A stretch of DNA of 64,000 nt, taken from the NCBI GenBank assembly GCA_016212525.1, contig JACRGD010000010.1, positions 434,001 through 498,000 on the forward strand, given 5' to 3'. The stretch comes from Microcaldota archaeon. Lineage in GTDB: Archaea > Micrarchaeota > Micrarchaeia > Anstonellales > Bilamarchaeaceae. Below are positions 42,597-51,578 of the stretch, piece after piece. A program made the translations under genes and the position numbers. Each line of letters starts with the position of its first letter. The first letter of the stretch is position 1. The notes beneath the pieces were generated by a model. That model was not told the DNA's origin. It worked only from the letters and a program-made list of their open reading frames with translations, and ran no database searches.

Positions 42597-43892
42597 ATGT
42601 ACAGAACACATTACATCAAAGATGCAAAGGGCAAAAATGGGGAGAAAGTAAAAATCGCCGGCTGGATCCACGATTTCCGGGACAAAGGCGGAATAAAATT
42701 CATCGTTGTTCGCGACATCAGTGGAACTATACAGGTTACTGCCAAAAAAGGAGTAATCGACGATCAATTATTCGAAAGCATAAAGGCCAACAAGGAAGAC
42801 GTAGTCTGCTTTAGCGGAACAATGAAGGAAAACGAACGGAGCAAGGGACAGTTCGAAATAATTCCAGATGGGTTTAGCCTGCTAAATAAAGTTGAGATGA
42901 AGTTGCCAGTAGACCCGACTGGACTTGTTCCATCTGAACTCGAAGTGAGACTCGATAATCGATACATCGATCTAAGAAGAAAGGAAACCTCACTAATATT
43001 CAAGGTCAAGGCAATTGCTGCAGCTGCTTTCCGGGAAAAGTTGAGCCAACGAGGATTCCTTGAAATCCATCCATCAGCAATAAGCGGCGCAGCAACAGAG
43101 GGCGGAGCAGATGTGTTTGAGTTGGGCTACTTTGAGAAGAAAGCATATCTGGTGCAATCACCCCAGCTCTACAAACAGATGGCAGTTATCGGCGGGTTCG
43201 ATCGGGCGATGATGATCGTTCCTGTATTTAGAGCAGAGAAGCATAACACCACGCAACACTTAAACGAGATCACACAGATGGATGTCGAAATGGGGTTTGT
43301 CGATCATACCCACGCGATGGATATGCTCGAAGAAGTTTTCCTCCACATGCTAAACGCAGTTAAGGAAAGATTTGGCGAGGAAATAAAAACAGTATTTGGA
43401 CGCGAAGTACTCGTGCCAAGCGCGATTAACCGCCACAGTTATGATTCACTGGTCGAGAAACTAAACCAAAGTGGATTTGCAATGGAAAAGGGCGAAGACT
43501 TTTCCAAAGAAGCCGAGAAAAAGCTCTTTGAAATTCTTGGCGAAGAAGTGTTTTTCATTGAAAAATGGCCAACTAAAGTCCGGGCATTCTATTCAATGCC
43601 AGATCCGCAAAACCCAGAGCGGTGCAATGCATTCGATCTGATGTATCGGGGACTTGAAATCTCAAGCGGTGCACAACGCATTCACATACCCGCACTTTTG
43701 GAGGAACAACTGCGTTCGAGAGGAATAGACCCAAAGAACTTCGAATTCTACATCAACGCATTTAGAAGCGGAGCTCCGCCACATGCGGGATGGAGTATCG
43801 GCCTCGAGCGACTTACAATGAAACTATGTAACCAGGACAACATCCGCGAAGCCATGCTGTTTCCACGGGACCGGACACGATTGTTACCGTGA
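42597..43892 (+). CDS. aspS: Aspartyl-tRNA synthetase (archaeal type)
   Basis: 431 aa from the ATG at 42597; the upstream track start has no support. The OB-fold anticodon domain begins YRTHYIKDAKGKNGEKVKIAGWIHDFRDKGGIKF. Class II motifs are FRAEKHNTTQHLNEITQMDVEMGF and GAPPHAGWSIGLERLTM. The residue equivalent to Trp26 of discriminating archaeal AspRS is His here (GWIHDF), as in non-discriminating enzymes that also charge tRNA-Asn, whereas Lys at the 85-equivalent is kept. Specificity is therefore open. Confidence 0.95.
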   Translation: MYRTHYIKDAKGKNGEKVKIAGWIHDFRDKGGIKFIVVRDISGTIQVTAKKGVIDDQLFESIKANKEDVVCFSGTMKENERSKGQFEIIPDGFSLLNKVEMKLPVDPTGLVPSELEVRLDNRYIDLRRKETSLIFKVKAIAAAAFREKLSQRGFLEIHPSAISGAATEGGADVFELGYFEKKAYLVQSPQLYKQMAVIGGFDRAMMIVPVFRAEKHNTTQHLNEITQMDVEMGFVDHTHAMDMLEEVFLHMLNAVKERFGEEIKTVFGREVLVPSAINRHSYDSLVEKLNQSGFAMEKGEDFSKEAEKKLFEILGEEVFFIEKWPTKVRAFYSMPDPQNPERCNAFDLMYRGLEISSGAQRIHIPALLEEQLRSRGIDPKNFEFYINAFRSGAPPHAGWSIGLERLTMKLCNQDNIREAMLFPRDRTRLLP

Positions 43893-43903
43893 GAGGATTG
43901 ATT

Positions 43904-44629
43904 ATGACAACACTAATAACAAACGATGATGGCGATTCTCAGGGACTAAGAATACTCTTTGAAGCGGCAAAAGAAATAGACAATAACGCATATGCAATAA
44001 TTCCAAATCGACAGAGAAGTGCCATTGGTTGTGCTCTCACACTCCACAAACCGCTTCGCCTTCATGAAACAAGAAAAGGAACATTTACAGTAAACGGTAC
44101 GCCAAGTGACTGCGCTCTTTTTGGCATTCATTCTGAGGAATTCAAAAAACCGGAGTTTCTACTCTCGGGAATAAATTGGGGCGACAATACGGGAATGGGA
44201 CCGTTGGTTGGATCAGGAACAATAGGAGCGTGCTGGCAGGCAGCACTAAATGGAATTCCTGCAATGGCATTTTCAATAGAGGCAACAAATAAGGAATGGA
44301 GAAAGAAGGAAAGCTGGGGAGACGAAACAAAACTTAGGCAAAAGACAGTAGAACTGATAAATAAATTAAAACCAATGTGCAAACCATTCGAGTTTCTCAA
44401 TGTCAATATTCCAAAGAATTTTGAAAACTCGGAAATTGAATTCGTAGAAACGATACAAAGGAAACGATACACAACTGAAATCGCAAAAAGAACAGACCCG
44501 GAAAACGAACCATATTACTGGATTACTGGACAAAAAGTAGAAACTGGAAAAGGAACGGATTTTGCAAAATTAAGGGAAGGAAAGATAGTAGTTACCCGGA
44601 TAGCATTATCTGCATTTAAAATACAGTAG
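43904..44629 (+). CDS. surE: SurE 5'/3'-nucleotidase
   Basis: 241 aa from the ATG at 43904 with GAGAGGATT upstream; the track GTG at 43889 overlaps aspS. ITNDDGDSQGLRIL provides the metal-binding Asp pair, NRQRSAIGCALTLHKPLRL and VNGTPSDCALFG follow, and SGINWGDNTG...GSGTIGACWQAALNG completes the active site. Survival protein E family, dephosphorylating nucleoside monophosphates. Twelve nt after aspS, likely co-transcribed. Confidence 0.95.
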   Translation: MTTLITNDDGDSQGLRILFEAAKEIDNNAYAIIPNRQRSAIGCALTLHKPLRLHETRKGTFTVNGTPSDCALFGIHSEEFKKPEFLLSGINWGDNTGMGPLVGSGTIGACWQAALNGIPAMAFSIEATNKEWRKKESWGDETKLRQKTVELINKLKPMCKPFEFLNVNIPKNFENSEIEFVETIQRKRYTTEIAKRTDPENEPYYWITGQKVETGKGTDFAKLREGKIVVTRIALSAFKIQ

Positions 44630-44691
44630 AAAGCAAGAAGACCGATAAATACCTTTTTATACACAAACATACACAAATAAAGTGAAATAAC

Positions 44692-46512
44692 ATGACGCAA
44701 AAGCTAACATTAGCAGCATTCATGGCCAAAGCCGGGCCAACAGACATAGCAAAAGCATTTGCAGTACTGCCTGCAACAGATTCCACCCGAGCACCAAATG
44801 CAAGAGAACTTGCAGCTCGAGGTTCACAAAAAAGAGCAGATGCAACAGGATTTCTTGAAGCAGGAGATCCAGGCAATGCAAGAAAAACCATGCTCGAATC
44901 ATTTGACTACTACAAAAGAGCAGCCGCATTAGCACGGAATGCATATATAGAAACAAGAGAATCATCAGACCTAAGAGAATTTACGACTTACAAGGCAGAG
45001 GCAATAGCCGCCACTGAAGAGGTAAATAGAATAGAGAGTAAATTAGGAAATCCTCCAGAGCCACAGATCTGGGAAAAACTCGCACGCGATAGAATAGAAA
45101 CTGCAGATGCATACAAAAAAATACCAGATATAGAAAGAGCAGTTATAGAACTTGAAGCTGCCGCAACAGACATCAAAGAAGCAATAGAGATAATGATCAA
45201 ACGAAACGATGAGCTTTATTCTGCACAAAAAGCAGAAACACACATCAGCTGTGAACAGAGATATAAAAAACTAAAAGAAATGAGTGGGCTCGATAGATCA
45301 GTAGATGGAGCGATAGAAGAGATAACCAAATTGGAAGAGAACATAGCTCAAATCGATGATGCGGCATTAAGAAGGAACAGAAGAGCCAGCTTGGAACTTT
45401 GTAAAAATCACACAGAATTGGGAAAACTCCTGAAATTAAAAAGTATGATACACGAGATGGCAGGGGAATTAGAAGCTCAAATAGAAGGCAGAGAGCAAAC
45501 GCATTTCAAAGAAGCAATAGTAGCGGCATCTGGAGGAGCACAAGAATACGAAATAGCCGCAAATAAGAAAATGTGGGCTGGAGAGACACATAAGGCTGCA
45601 ACGGTATATGCTGATGCCGCAGGATTGGCCCAAAATGCGGCAAAAATAAGCGAGAAAATAGGGGAGAGCAAAACCGCAAAAGCAAACTATTTGCGTGCAT
45701 ACGTACGATTCATGAAAGCTGCTGAACTGGAATTGACACTAGATCCCAGCAGGCTAACATTGGATATTGGATTTGAAAATGCAGTAACAAGCGCGGCAGA
45801 AATAAGAGTTAGGAAGATAGAAGATAGAGAAACTCCGGAAAGGGAAGAACTAACATTGATGGAAAAAATGATTCGGGCCCAAATGTTAGTCAAGATTGCT
45901 TCGCATGAACATTTGGAGGAGGACCATGCACTTGAACTGATTCAAGACGCAGAGAAAGAAATCGAAAATCAGGCACCCACACATGAATACCTCCAAATTG
46001 AACTAAGAAAAACATGGATTGTTCTGTTGGAACAAAAAGCCCAACGACTTCACGAAGCAGGCAGAACACTTGAATCGAGAAAAGCATACGTACAAATCGC
46101 TCTGATGAAAGAAGAGATAGGGGAGATAAATGGAGCTCAAGAACCAAGATACGTTGAGCTTGCCATGGCCAGAGCATATAGAAGGAGAGCTGCCATGTGG
46201 CAACATGCAGCTCCGGCAGAACGGGAAAGAAGATCGGATCCGAATGCATTAAGAAAGGCACAGGGAGTCGCAAAATATGCCAACGGACAGGTTGACAAAG
46301 AACGAGAACACCTCTATAGGGCAGTAGAGGCAACATTCGATCCGGATAAAGACAGAGAAGAAGGAGAAAAAATAGAAATACTCGAGCAAATAGTCCTTAC
46401 TTCCAAGACAATGGCAGCAGTGTTAATGCTAGTAGAATTAGATATGGCTCAAGAACGAGCAGAGGCTCAAAAAGCGGAACTGGCCATAAAAAAACTCAGA
46501 AAAAATAAATAA
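44692..46512 (+). CDS. Large alpha-helical repeat (TPR-like) protein
   Basis: 606 aa, almost entirely helical, rich in Ala, Glu, Lys and Arg, no signal or TM. Regular 'A...Y..A' helix pairs are visible, such as GETHKAATVYADAAGLAQNAAKI and SKTAKANYLRAYVRFMKAAEL, in the manner of TPR/SNAP-like solenoids. TATA TTTTTATA (44654-44661) precedes the ATG with a short leader. Probably a cytosolic scaffold; partner unknown. Confidence 0.82.
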   Translation: MTQKLTLAAFMAKAGPTDIAKAFAVLPATDSTRAPNARELAARGSQKRADATGFLEAGDPGNARKTMLESFDYYKRAAALARNAYIETRESSDLREFTTYKAEAIAATEEVNRIESKLGNPPEPQIWEKLARDRIETADAYKKIPDIERAVIELEAAATDIKEAIEIMIKRNDELYSAQKAETHISCEQRYKKLKEMSGLDRSVDGAIEEITKLEENIAQIDDAALRRNRRASLELCKNHTELGKLLKLKSMIHEMAGELEAQIEGREQTHFKEAIVAASGGAQEYEIAANKKMWAGETHKAATVYADAAGLAQNAAKISEKIGESKTAKANYLRAYVRFMKAAELELTLDPSRLTLDIGFENAVTSAAEIRVRKIEDRETPEREELTLMEKMIRAQMLVKIASHEHLEEDHALELIQDAEKEIENQAPTHEYLQIELRKTWIVLLEQKAQRLHEAGRTLESRKAYVQIALMKEEIGEINGAQEPRYVELAMARAYRRRAAMWQHAAPAERERRSDPNALRKAQGVAKYANGQVDKEREHLYRAVEATFDPDKDREEGEKIEILEQIVLTSKTMAAVLMLVELDMAQERAEAQKAELAIKKLRKNK

Positions 46513-46526
46513 TACAAATAGGATGG

Positions 46527-47150
46527 CTAGGGGAGCAGTTCGCCCCTGGCCTGTTCGATCTGGATTCGTCCAACATCCTGTTTGTGCCTAAAATCCGGCA
46601 GAATTGCGTTTGAGAACCTAAGGGGCAATAGCGAATCAAAAATATCTTCCATGAGGGCAAAGTATTTTTCAGCATCCTTCTTTTTCCCGGCTCGAAGCGA
46701 TTCGTACATTTCCCGCTTTAGTTCGCCAATCGAATCCAAAAGCCCAAGAATATAGGAAATCTCGGGAACATCAAGATCTGAGAATTTTGGGATTTTACCG
46801 GTTTCAATAGCAGAAAAAACAATTCGCGCTTCAGTGTATTCCTGAAGAACATGGTTTAGCTGGGAAGGAAAATCAGCTGCAAGCTTGCGAAATTTGATTA
46901 GAGCGGATTCGGCTTCAGCAAGCGACTTCTTTGCTTCCTTAAGGTCTTTTGCATGGAGAGCTTTTATCGTATTTGAACATGCACGAACGATCTTACGATT
47001 TTCGGCATTTACATAGTCGAATTTTTGCTCCTGCTCCAGGAAAACTTTCTCAATTTTTGATATTTCAAGATCTAAAGACAGATAAACACCAGATAATGAG
47101 AGAAACAAGGATAATTTAATTGGATCGAAAAAAACATTAAGAAGAAACAA
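46527..47150 (-). CDS. Translin-family nucleic-acid-binding protein
   Basis: 207 aa helical protein. FDYVNAENRKIVRACSNTIKALH, ISYILGLLDSIGELKREMYESLRAGKKKDAEKYFALMEDIFDSL and DFRHKQDVGRIQIEQARGEL match archaeal translin/Trax homologues. The Trax-type acidic catalytic residues may be partly present (E/D in the helices), but RNase activity cannot be asserted. The ATG at 47150 overlaps the stop of the preceding gene by 14 nt. Likely binds small RNA or ssDNA as an octamer. Confidence 0.88.
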   Translation of the reverse strand: MFLLNVFFDPIKLSLFLSLSGVYLSLDLEISKIEKVFLEQEQKFDYVNAENRKIVRACSNTIKALHAKDLKEAKKSLAEAESALIKFRKLAADFPSQLNHVLQEYTEARIVFSAIETGKIPKFSDLDVPEISYILGLLDSIGELKREMYESLRAGKKKDAEKYFALMEDIFDSLLPLRFSNAILPDFRHKQDVGRIQIEQARGELLP

Positions 47151-47601
47151 AATCGTTTAGAATAGTCAATGCATCCGGGGATTGGACCATACCCGATGAA
47201 ACAAGAGACCTAACTTTTTCCTTATGAACAGAAAGAAAAACATCGGCTCTTTTAAGACCAAAATAACCTGCAACATTAGACTCACTAGTTTGAGCATCAT
47301 GAACCAGAGATTCGAATTTTTTGGTAATCTTGGAAACCAAAGCGCTAGCTGCATTAGGCTGCATATGCGGAGGTGTTTCTTTAAAAACAGCAAAAACATC
47401 TTCGATAGAACCTGATTTTAATATCCTTTCAATAGCACCACTTCGCTCCGAAAGATTGCAAGAGACTTCAAGCATTAGTTTTGATGCAGCAACTCGTGGG
47501 GAAAAAACGTCCCTGGAAAATCCTTTAACCAAGATAGATGCTCTAGTACCCCAACTCATAGGTTCTGGTGCAGTTCTATAAGGACCACAGGCATTAGACA
47601 T
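47137..47601 (-). CDS. Hypothetical helical protein co-transcribed with translin
   Basis: 154 aa if started at ATG 47601 (GGGGTTGAT upstream); starts at 47616 or 47622 are possible, the former about 27 nt after the TTTAAATA box. Soluble and mainly helical, with a Cys-containing N-terminus (NACGPYRTAPEP). No family recognised. Overlap with translin suggests a joint role in RNA metabolism, which is only inference. Confidence 0.68.
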   Translation of the reverse strand: MSNACGPYRTAPEPMSWGTRASILVKGFSRDVFSPRVAASKLMLEVSCNLSERSGAIERILKSGSIEDVFAVFKETPPHMQPNAASALVSKITKKFESLVHDAQTSESNVAGYFGLKRADVFLSVHKEKVRSLVSSGMVQSPDALTILNDFVSS

Positions 47602-47697
47602 AAGAATCAACCCCATATTCATATACTCATTATAACTATTTAAAGGCTCCTAAGATAAAAAAATTACCTCGAAGAATCTTTATAAAGACCACTAAAA

Positions 47698-48792
47698 TTA
47701 CCCAAAAGTAAATGTGTAAAGCCTAAAACCCTTGCCAGTAACATTAAACTCCAAAAAGCGATCAGCATAATCCGATGAATAGATCAGGCTATAAAGCCGG
47801 TTGGAATTAGTCTGAACCAGAACTTTTGAATCGACTACTTTTGCATCAAGACCCAATGCAGAAACAGGGCTTTGACCATCGACAACCAGAGTTAGATTTG
47901 AATTTCCTCCTGCAACTATATTGACATTTTTGGCATGATAAGCCAGCAAAACCTTACCAGTATCAGAAACGAGTTCCATATTATCAGCATTGTTCTTCCA
48001 GATTCCCGAAAGATAAACGCGGTTGGGATAGGGAACAGTACCTTCTAAATAAGAATAGTTGACTTCCTGATTAGGAACGAAACCCTCTGGGTTGGCAAGA
48101 CGTGCTCGGGCAAATCCATAACCCAGATAAATTTCAGGTGTTCCCACCTGGCCATAACTGATGTTTTCTGGCATACTCGCCGATACGGGCGAAGGAGGAT
48201 TGAAGGACGATTGACGCTCGGCAAGAAGTCGAGTTATCTGTGATTCTGTTTCCTCATAATTTCCCTCTCCGATATGATCATAACGAATCGTCCCGTTTGC
48301 ATCGATCAGATATTTGTGTGGCCAGTACTGATTGCCATAAGCACTCCAGGTACCATAATCACTGTCAAGAACAACCGGATACTTGATTCCAAATTTGTCA
48401 ACTGCATTTTTGACATTTGAATAATTCTTCTCGAATTCGAATTCCGGAGTATGAACACCGATTATGACAAGCCCGTCATTCCGGTATTTTTCGTCCCAGG
48501 CCTTAAGATAAGGAAGCGTCCTGATGCAATTGATACACGAATAAGTCCAAAAATCGACCAAAACTACCTTGCCACGCAGGCTTGCGATCGTAAGATTTGA
48601 AGGCGCATTTATGTAACCCGAAATACGAGAAAGAGGAGGGGCTGAACTGGAAGAAAGAATAGATCCGATTGACGGGACATTCAAATCAGAAGCCATGGGA
48701 GGTTTTGCCTTAATAGACAAGAGATACCAGATAGATCCTCCAATAAGAATTACCAGCAAAACCAGAAGAATTGGATTTTTGATTGATATCAT
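47698..48792 (-). CDS. Membrane-anchored TlpA/DipZ-like thiol-disulfide protein
   Basis: 364 aa. An N-terminal anchor (ILLVLLVILIGGSIWYLLSI) leads to a thioredoxin-like domain with active site FWTYSCINCIRTLPYL and GVHTPEFEFE. The C-terminal ~130 residues form a beta-rich module like that at the end of DipZ proteins (GTPEIYLGYGFARA). It probably receives electrons from CcdA just upstream and reduces exported disulfides. AAGGTG site before the ATG. Confidence 0.93.
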   Translation of the reverse strand: MISIKNPILLVLLVILIGGSIWYLLSIKAKPPMASDLNVPSIGSILSSSSAPPLSRISGYINAPSNLTIASLRGKVVLVDFWTYSCINCIRTLPYLKAWDEKYRNDGLVIIGVHTPEFEFEKNYSNVKNAVDKFGIKYPVVLDSDYGTWSAYGNQYWPHKYLIDANGTIRYDHIGEGNYEETESQITRLLAERQSSFNPPSPVSASMPENISYGQVGTPEIYLGYGFARARLANPEGFVPNQEVNYSYLEGTVPYPNRVYLSGIWKNNADNMELVSDTGKVLLAYHAKNVNIVAGGNSNLTLVVDGQSPVSALGLDAKVVDSKVLVQTNSNRLYSLIYSSDYADRFLEFNVTGKGFRLYTFTFG

Positions 48793-48801
48793 AGCAACAC
48801 C

Positions 48802-49518
48802 TTAGGACAGAAGATAATCGGAAACGGGAAACAAATTTGAAAGATAGAGAATGTTTCCGGTAAATACCAGGATTCCAAGGATAATTAGAACCAGACCAAA
48901 AAGCAGGTTTAGCCATTTAAGATAGGGCGAGAGCTTTTTGATTAGAAAAGTCGCTTGTGAAATGAAGATTCCGACCAATAAAAATGGAACTCCAAGACCA
49001 AGAGAATATGAAAGCATCAGGGGAAATGCCGATGTGGGATTAGTTATAGCCAGAGTCAGAATACTTCCCAAAACTGCACCCACGCACGGAGTCCAGCCCG
49101 CAGCAAAAGCAGCTCCAAAGAGAAACGAACCTAAATAAGCATTGGAAGATTTTGAAACATGAATTTTCTTTTCACTAGAGAGTACAGGGATTTCGATTAT
49201 TCCGGTTAAGAGAATCCCAAAGAAAATTATGACGATGCCTCCCAGATAAGAGAGATAGGTACGTACGTCATATGCTACTGTCGAAAGAACACTTTGAAGC
49301 AACACTCCAAGAACCGCAAAAACCACTGAAAATCCCAACACAAAAAATACGCTGCTAAGAAAGACCTTAGTTTTAGAGGAAGCAGAAGATGAAGCTTCAT
49401 TGATAGATGAATTGGCAAGAAAAGTAAGATATGCCGGAACGAGGGGGAGAATGCAGGGGCTTAGAAACGAGACCAGGCCTGCAACAAATGAGAAAAGAAT
49501 AGTGGCTTGCTCGACCAT
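48802..49518 (-). CDS. ccdA: CcdA/DsbD-type transmembrane electron transporter
   Basis: 238 aa, six TM helices. The two redox cysteines lie in SFLSPCILPLVPAY (TM1) and AAGWTPCVGAVLGS (TM4). The protein shuttles reducing equivalents from cytosolic thioredoxin to extracytoplasmic thioredoxin-like partners. It sits between two such partners, one base after the lipoprotein gene and 9 bases before the TlpA/DipZ-like gene. Confidence 0.95.
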   Translation of the reverse strand: MVEQATILFSFVAGLVSFLSPCILPLVPAYLTFLANSSINEASSSASSKTKVFLSSVFFVLGFSVVFAVLGVLLQSVLSTVAYDVRTYLSYLGGIVIIFFGILLTGIIEIPVLSSEKKIHVSKSSNAYLGSFLFGAAFAAGWTPCVGAVLGSILTLAITNPTSAFPLMLSYSLGLGVPFLLVGIFISQATFLIKKLSPYLKWLNLLFGLVLIILGILVFTGNILYLSNLFPVSDYLLS

Positions 49519-50097
49519 TTACCTAACACCTGCAGTTGAAAGAACCCTCAATAAATCCTCTTTAGTCCACATTTCATTCGATTTTAGAATGACCTTGCCC
49601 TCAGGAGTCAGAAGGACATGGGTGTGTTGAGAGGAAATACCATATTCTTTTGCCAGTAGAATCTCGAACTCATCGGTTTGAGAATCACGATAGTTGACCT
49701 GGAAAGCAGCCAGATTTGAGGAGTTAAGATCTGCAAAAGCACCTTCCAAAACAGGCTTTTGAGCCGCACATGTCGGACACCAGTTAGCATAAAATTCGAG
49801 GAAAATAAATTTCCCGCTGGATCGGGCAGATTCAAATAGAGATCTTTCCAGAGGAACATAGCCCACAGAAGATCGATCAGTCATCAATGTTCCGGTTTTA
49901 TTGATCATAACTCCAGAACTAGCGTTTTTTTGCATAGATCCGGAATCGGATTTTGCAATAGGCTCCGTAGTAGATTTATTCATTGAAGCAGGCAATTTTT
50001 GCATTGAATCATTTTGAGAAGTCAGATTGGTTTGATTAGAAGTGCAGCCAGCCAAAAACAACCCTAATGCAAGTAATAGAATCAATAAGAGTTTCAT
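49519..50097 (-). CDS. Thioredoxin-like lipoprotein
   Basis: 192 aa. A lipoprotein signal (LLLILLLALGLFLAGC) is followed by a Ser/Asn/Thr linker and a thioredoxin domain with EFYANWCPTCAAQKPVL. The cis-Pro region appears altered (SSQHTHVLLTPEG), with a Thr-His before the strand instead of a typical TP. First gene of the redox operon; AAGGTGAAC site upstream. Confidence 0.93.
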   Translation of the reverse strand: MKLLLILLLALGLFLAGCTSNQTNLTSQNDSMQKLPASMNKSTTEPIAKSDSGSMQKNASSGVMINKTGTLMTDRSSVGYVPLERSLFESARSSGKFIFLEFYANWCPTCAAQKPVLEGAFADLNSSNLAAFQVNYRDSQTDEFEILLAKEYGISSQHTHVLLTPEGKVILKSNEMWTKEDLLRVLSTAGVR

Positions 50098-50130
50098 AAG
50101 TTCACCTTGAAGACTTGTGGGTCCAAAAAG

Positions 50131-50142
50131 GGTTATATATCT
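50131..50142 (-). promoter_or_regulatory. TATA box of the thiol-redox operon
   Basis: GATATATAACCC on the minus strand predicts a start near 50110 and a short leader carrying the AAGGTG site of the lipoprotein gene. Confidence 0.5.
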
Positions 50143-50163
50143 TTGCCCAACTTTTGCCCTAAT

Positions 50164-50859
50164 TTATGACCGATAAGGAGGCTTTAAATCGGAAACTAAA
50201 GTTGCAACATCAACAAAAGAGTTAGGATAGTCTGAGGATAGCGGGTAAGTAAAAATAGAAAACAGATCAGGAACACTTCGAAGGTGTTTAACTAAACAAA
50301 AGATATCCAAACGTGAGTTACCAGTAAATGAAATTTTGCGCCTTTTTGCAAAGGGGATTCTTTGGACATTTTCAAATTGTTTAGAAGGCAATCCAGTTTC
50401 ATCATCTAGTCTTCCTTCAAGTCCAAAAAGACGATTAAATTGAACATTTAGATATGAAGAATAATCAAGAACTTCAACTGTTTCTGGGTAGATAATGTGC
50501 TTTTTTCTAACAAATCCTTCAGTTCTAACATCTAACGGAGTAACTAAAAGATAGACCTCATTTTTTACAAAAACATCTGGAGGTAGAGAAAATTGTGCGA
50601 GGTTTGAATATGGAAGAACCAGATCATCAGACCCTGAAATATCTACTCCTCTTTTGAATGGCGTTCGTTCATTAGGACATACTAGAAGGGTCCGGGCTGC
50701 AACTTTTAGATCAGAATCAGAAACATCTGGAGCTAAAAAATATTCATCTATTTCCTTAAGAGTAGGAAATTTGAAATTTGCTTTTTTGAGTTGCCTAAAT
50801 GCATCTAAATAGGAACATTTTAGAGGATCTTTTTGAGGACGGACAAGTTTCCACACCAT
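50164..50859 (-). CDS. Unknown family protein, paralog of the 51579 gene
   Basis: 231 aa, soluble. The centre LLVCPNERTPFKRGVDISGSDDLVLPYSN...VYLLVTPLDVRTE...IIYPETVEVLDYSSYL aligns with the protein at 51579-52349 (LLVYP...FKSGADFSDP...LFVTPADF...IVIPESIVPIVGLS). Both end with a VDVATLVSDL / SDVAVATVEL segment. A TTTTATAAGG box 24 nt before the ATG supports the start. No known domain recognised. Confidence 0.78.
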   Translation of the reverse strand: MVWKLVRPQKDPLKCSYLDAFRQLKKANFKFPTLKEIDEYFLAPDVSDSDLKVAARTLLVCPNERTPFKRGVDISGSDDLVLPYSNLAQFSLPPDVFVKNEVYLLVTPLDVRTEGFVRKKHIIYPETVEVLDYSSYLNVQFNRLFGLEGRLDDETGLPSKQFENVQRIPFAKRRKISFTGNSRLDIFCLVKHLRSVPDLFSIFTYPLSSDYPNSFVDVATLVSDLKPPYRS

Positions 50860-50907
50860 AGTATGTAGGGGTAAAACTTTTATAAGGTTATAGAAAAAGG
50901 AAAATTG

Positions 50908-51192
50908 TTAGTTTTTATAAGTTATGTAAACCAAACTCATAAGACCGATCATTTCCAAGAAATTGAGAGTAAGTGCAAAACTGGCTACATCTTTAGTGTA
51001 GTACATGATCATTGCAAATTGGAAATAAACTGCAACTAAATTGTGAACGAAAAATAGAAGGGCGAAAATGATCAACCCTAATGTGAATGAAAGCTTCATT
51101 TTCAAATAGTTTTTGATGTATACATAAAGTAGTAATATCGACATTAGTACATTTGCAATACTAATTATCGTTGCAAAATCTATTGATTCCAT
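50908..51192 (-). CDS. Small three-helix membrane protein paired with an HTH gene
   Basis: 94 aa with three hydrophobic segments (ANVLMSILLLYVYI, LGLIIFALLFFVHNLVAVYF, FLEMIGLMSLVYITY). A GGAGGTAA site lies before the ATG. It is adjacent and co-oriented to a winged-helix gene, an arrangement seen in other archaea where small membrane proteins pair with ArsR-like regulators. Function unknown. Confidence 0.8.
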   Translation of the reverse strand: MESIDFATIISIANVLMSILLLYVYIKNYLKMKLSFTLGLIIFALLFFVHNLVAVYFQFAMIMYYTKDVASFALTLNFLEMIGLMSLVYITYKN

Positions 51193-51249
51193 AAATATTT
51201 ACCTCCAAAACAGATTTATTAACTTACGCCATAATTCCCAAAACAACTA

Positions 51250-51543
51250 CTACCATTTTCGAATTTTTTCTAAAGACTTTTCAAAGTCTTTGATTTTTTC
51301 TTTTGCGTAATCAGTAATGAAATAGAGTTCACCGTACTTGGGTTCTTCTGAAATTTGGACTAATGATGCCTGGAGTAAGAGCTCTAAGTGACGCTTAGTT
51401 GTCTTATAATCTAAAGCTAAAAGCTCGGAAAGTTGATTTGCATTATAGGGTCTCCTTGACAATTCGAGCAGAATTTGGAGGCGGTTTGGCCCACCACGGG
51501 TTCCGGAAATCAAATGCCAAAAGGCAGCATCATCAAACGCCAT
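51250..51543 (-). CDS. ArsR-like winged-helix transcription regulator
   Basis: 97 aa from the ATG at 51543; GAATTTAAAG (51566-51575) is centred 28 nt upstream so the track start at 51561 would not be transcribed. GGPNRLQILLELSRRPYNANQLSELLALDYKTTKRHLELLLQASLVQ is a clear winged helix of the ArsR type. No metal-binding cysteines are visible. It probably regulates itself and the membrane gene downstream. Confidence 0.9.
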   Translation of the reverse strand: MAFDDAAFWHLISGTRGGPNRLQILLELSRRPYNANQLSELLALDYKTTKRHLELLLQASLVQISEEPKYGELYFITDYAKEKIKDFEKSLEKIRKW

Positions 51544-51578
51544 CTGGTAGTAGATCAACAAATGAGAATTTAAAGAGT

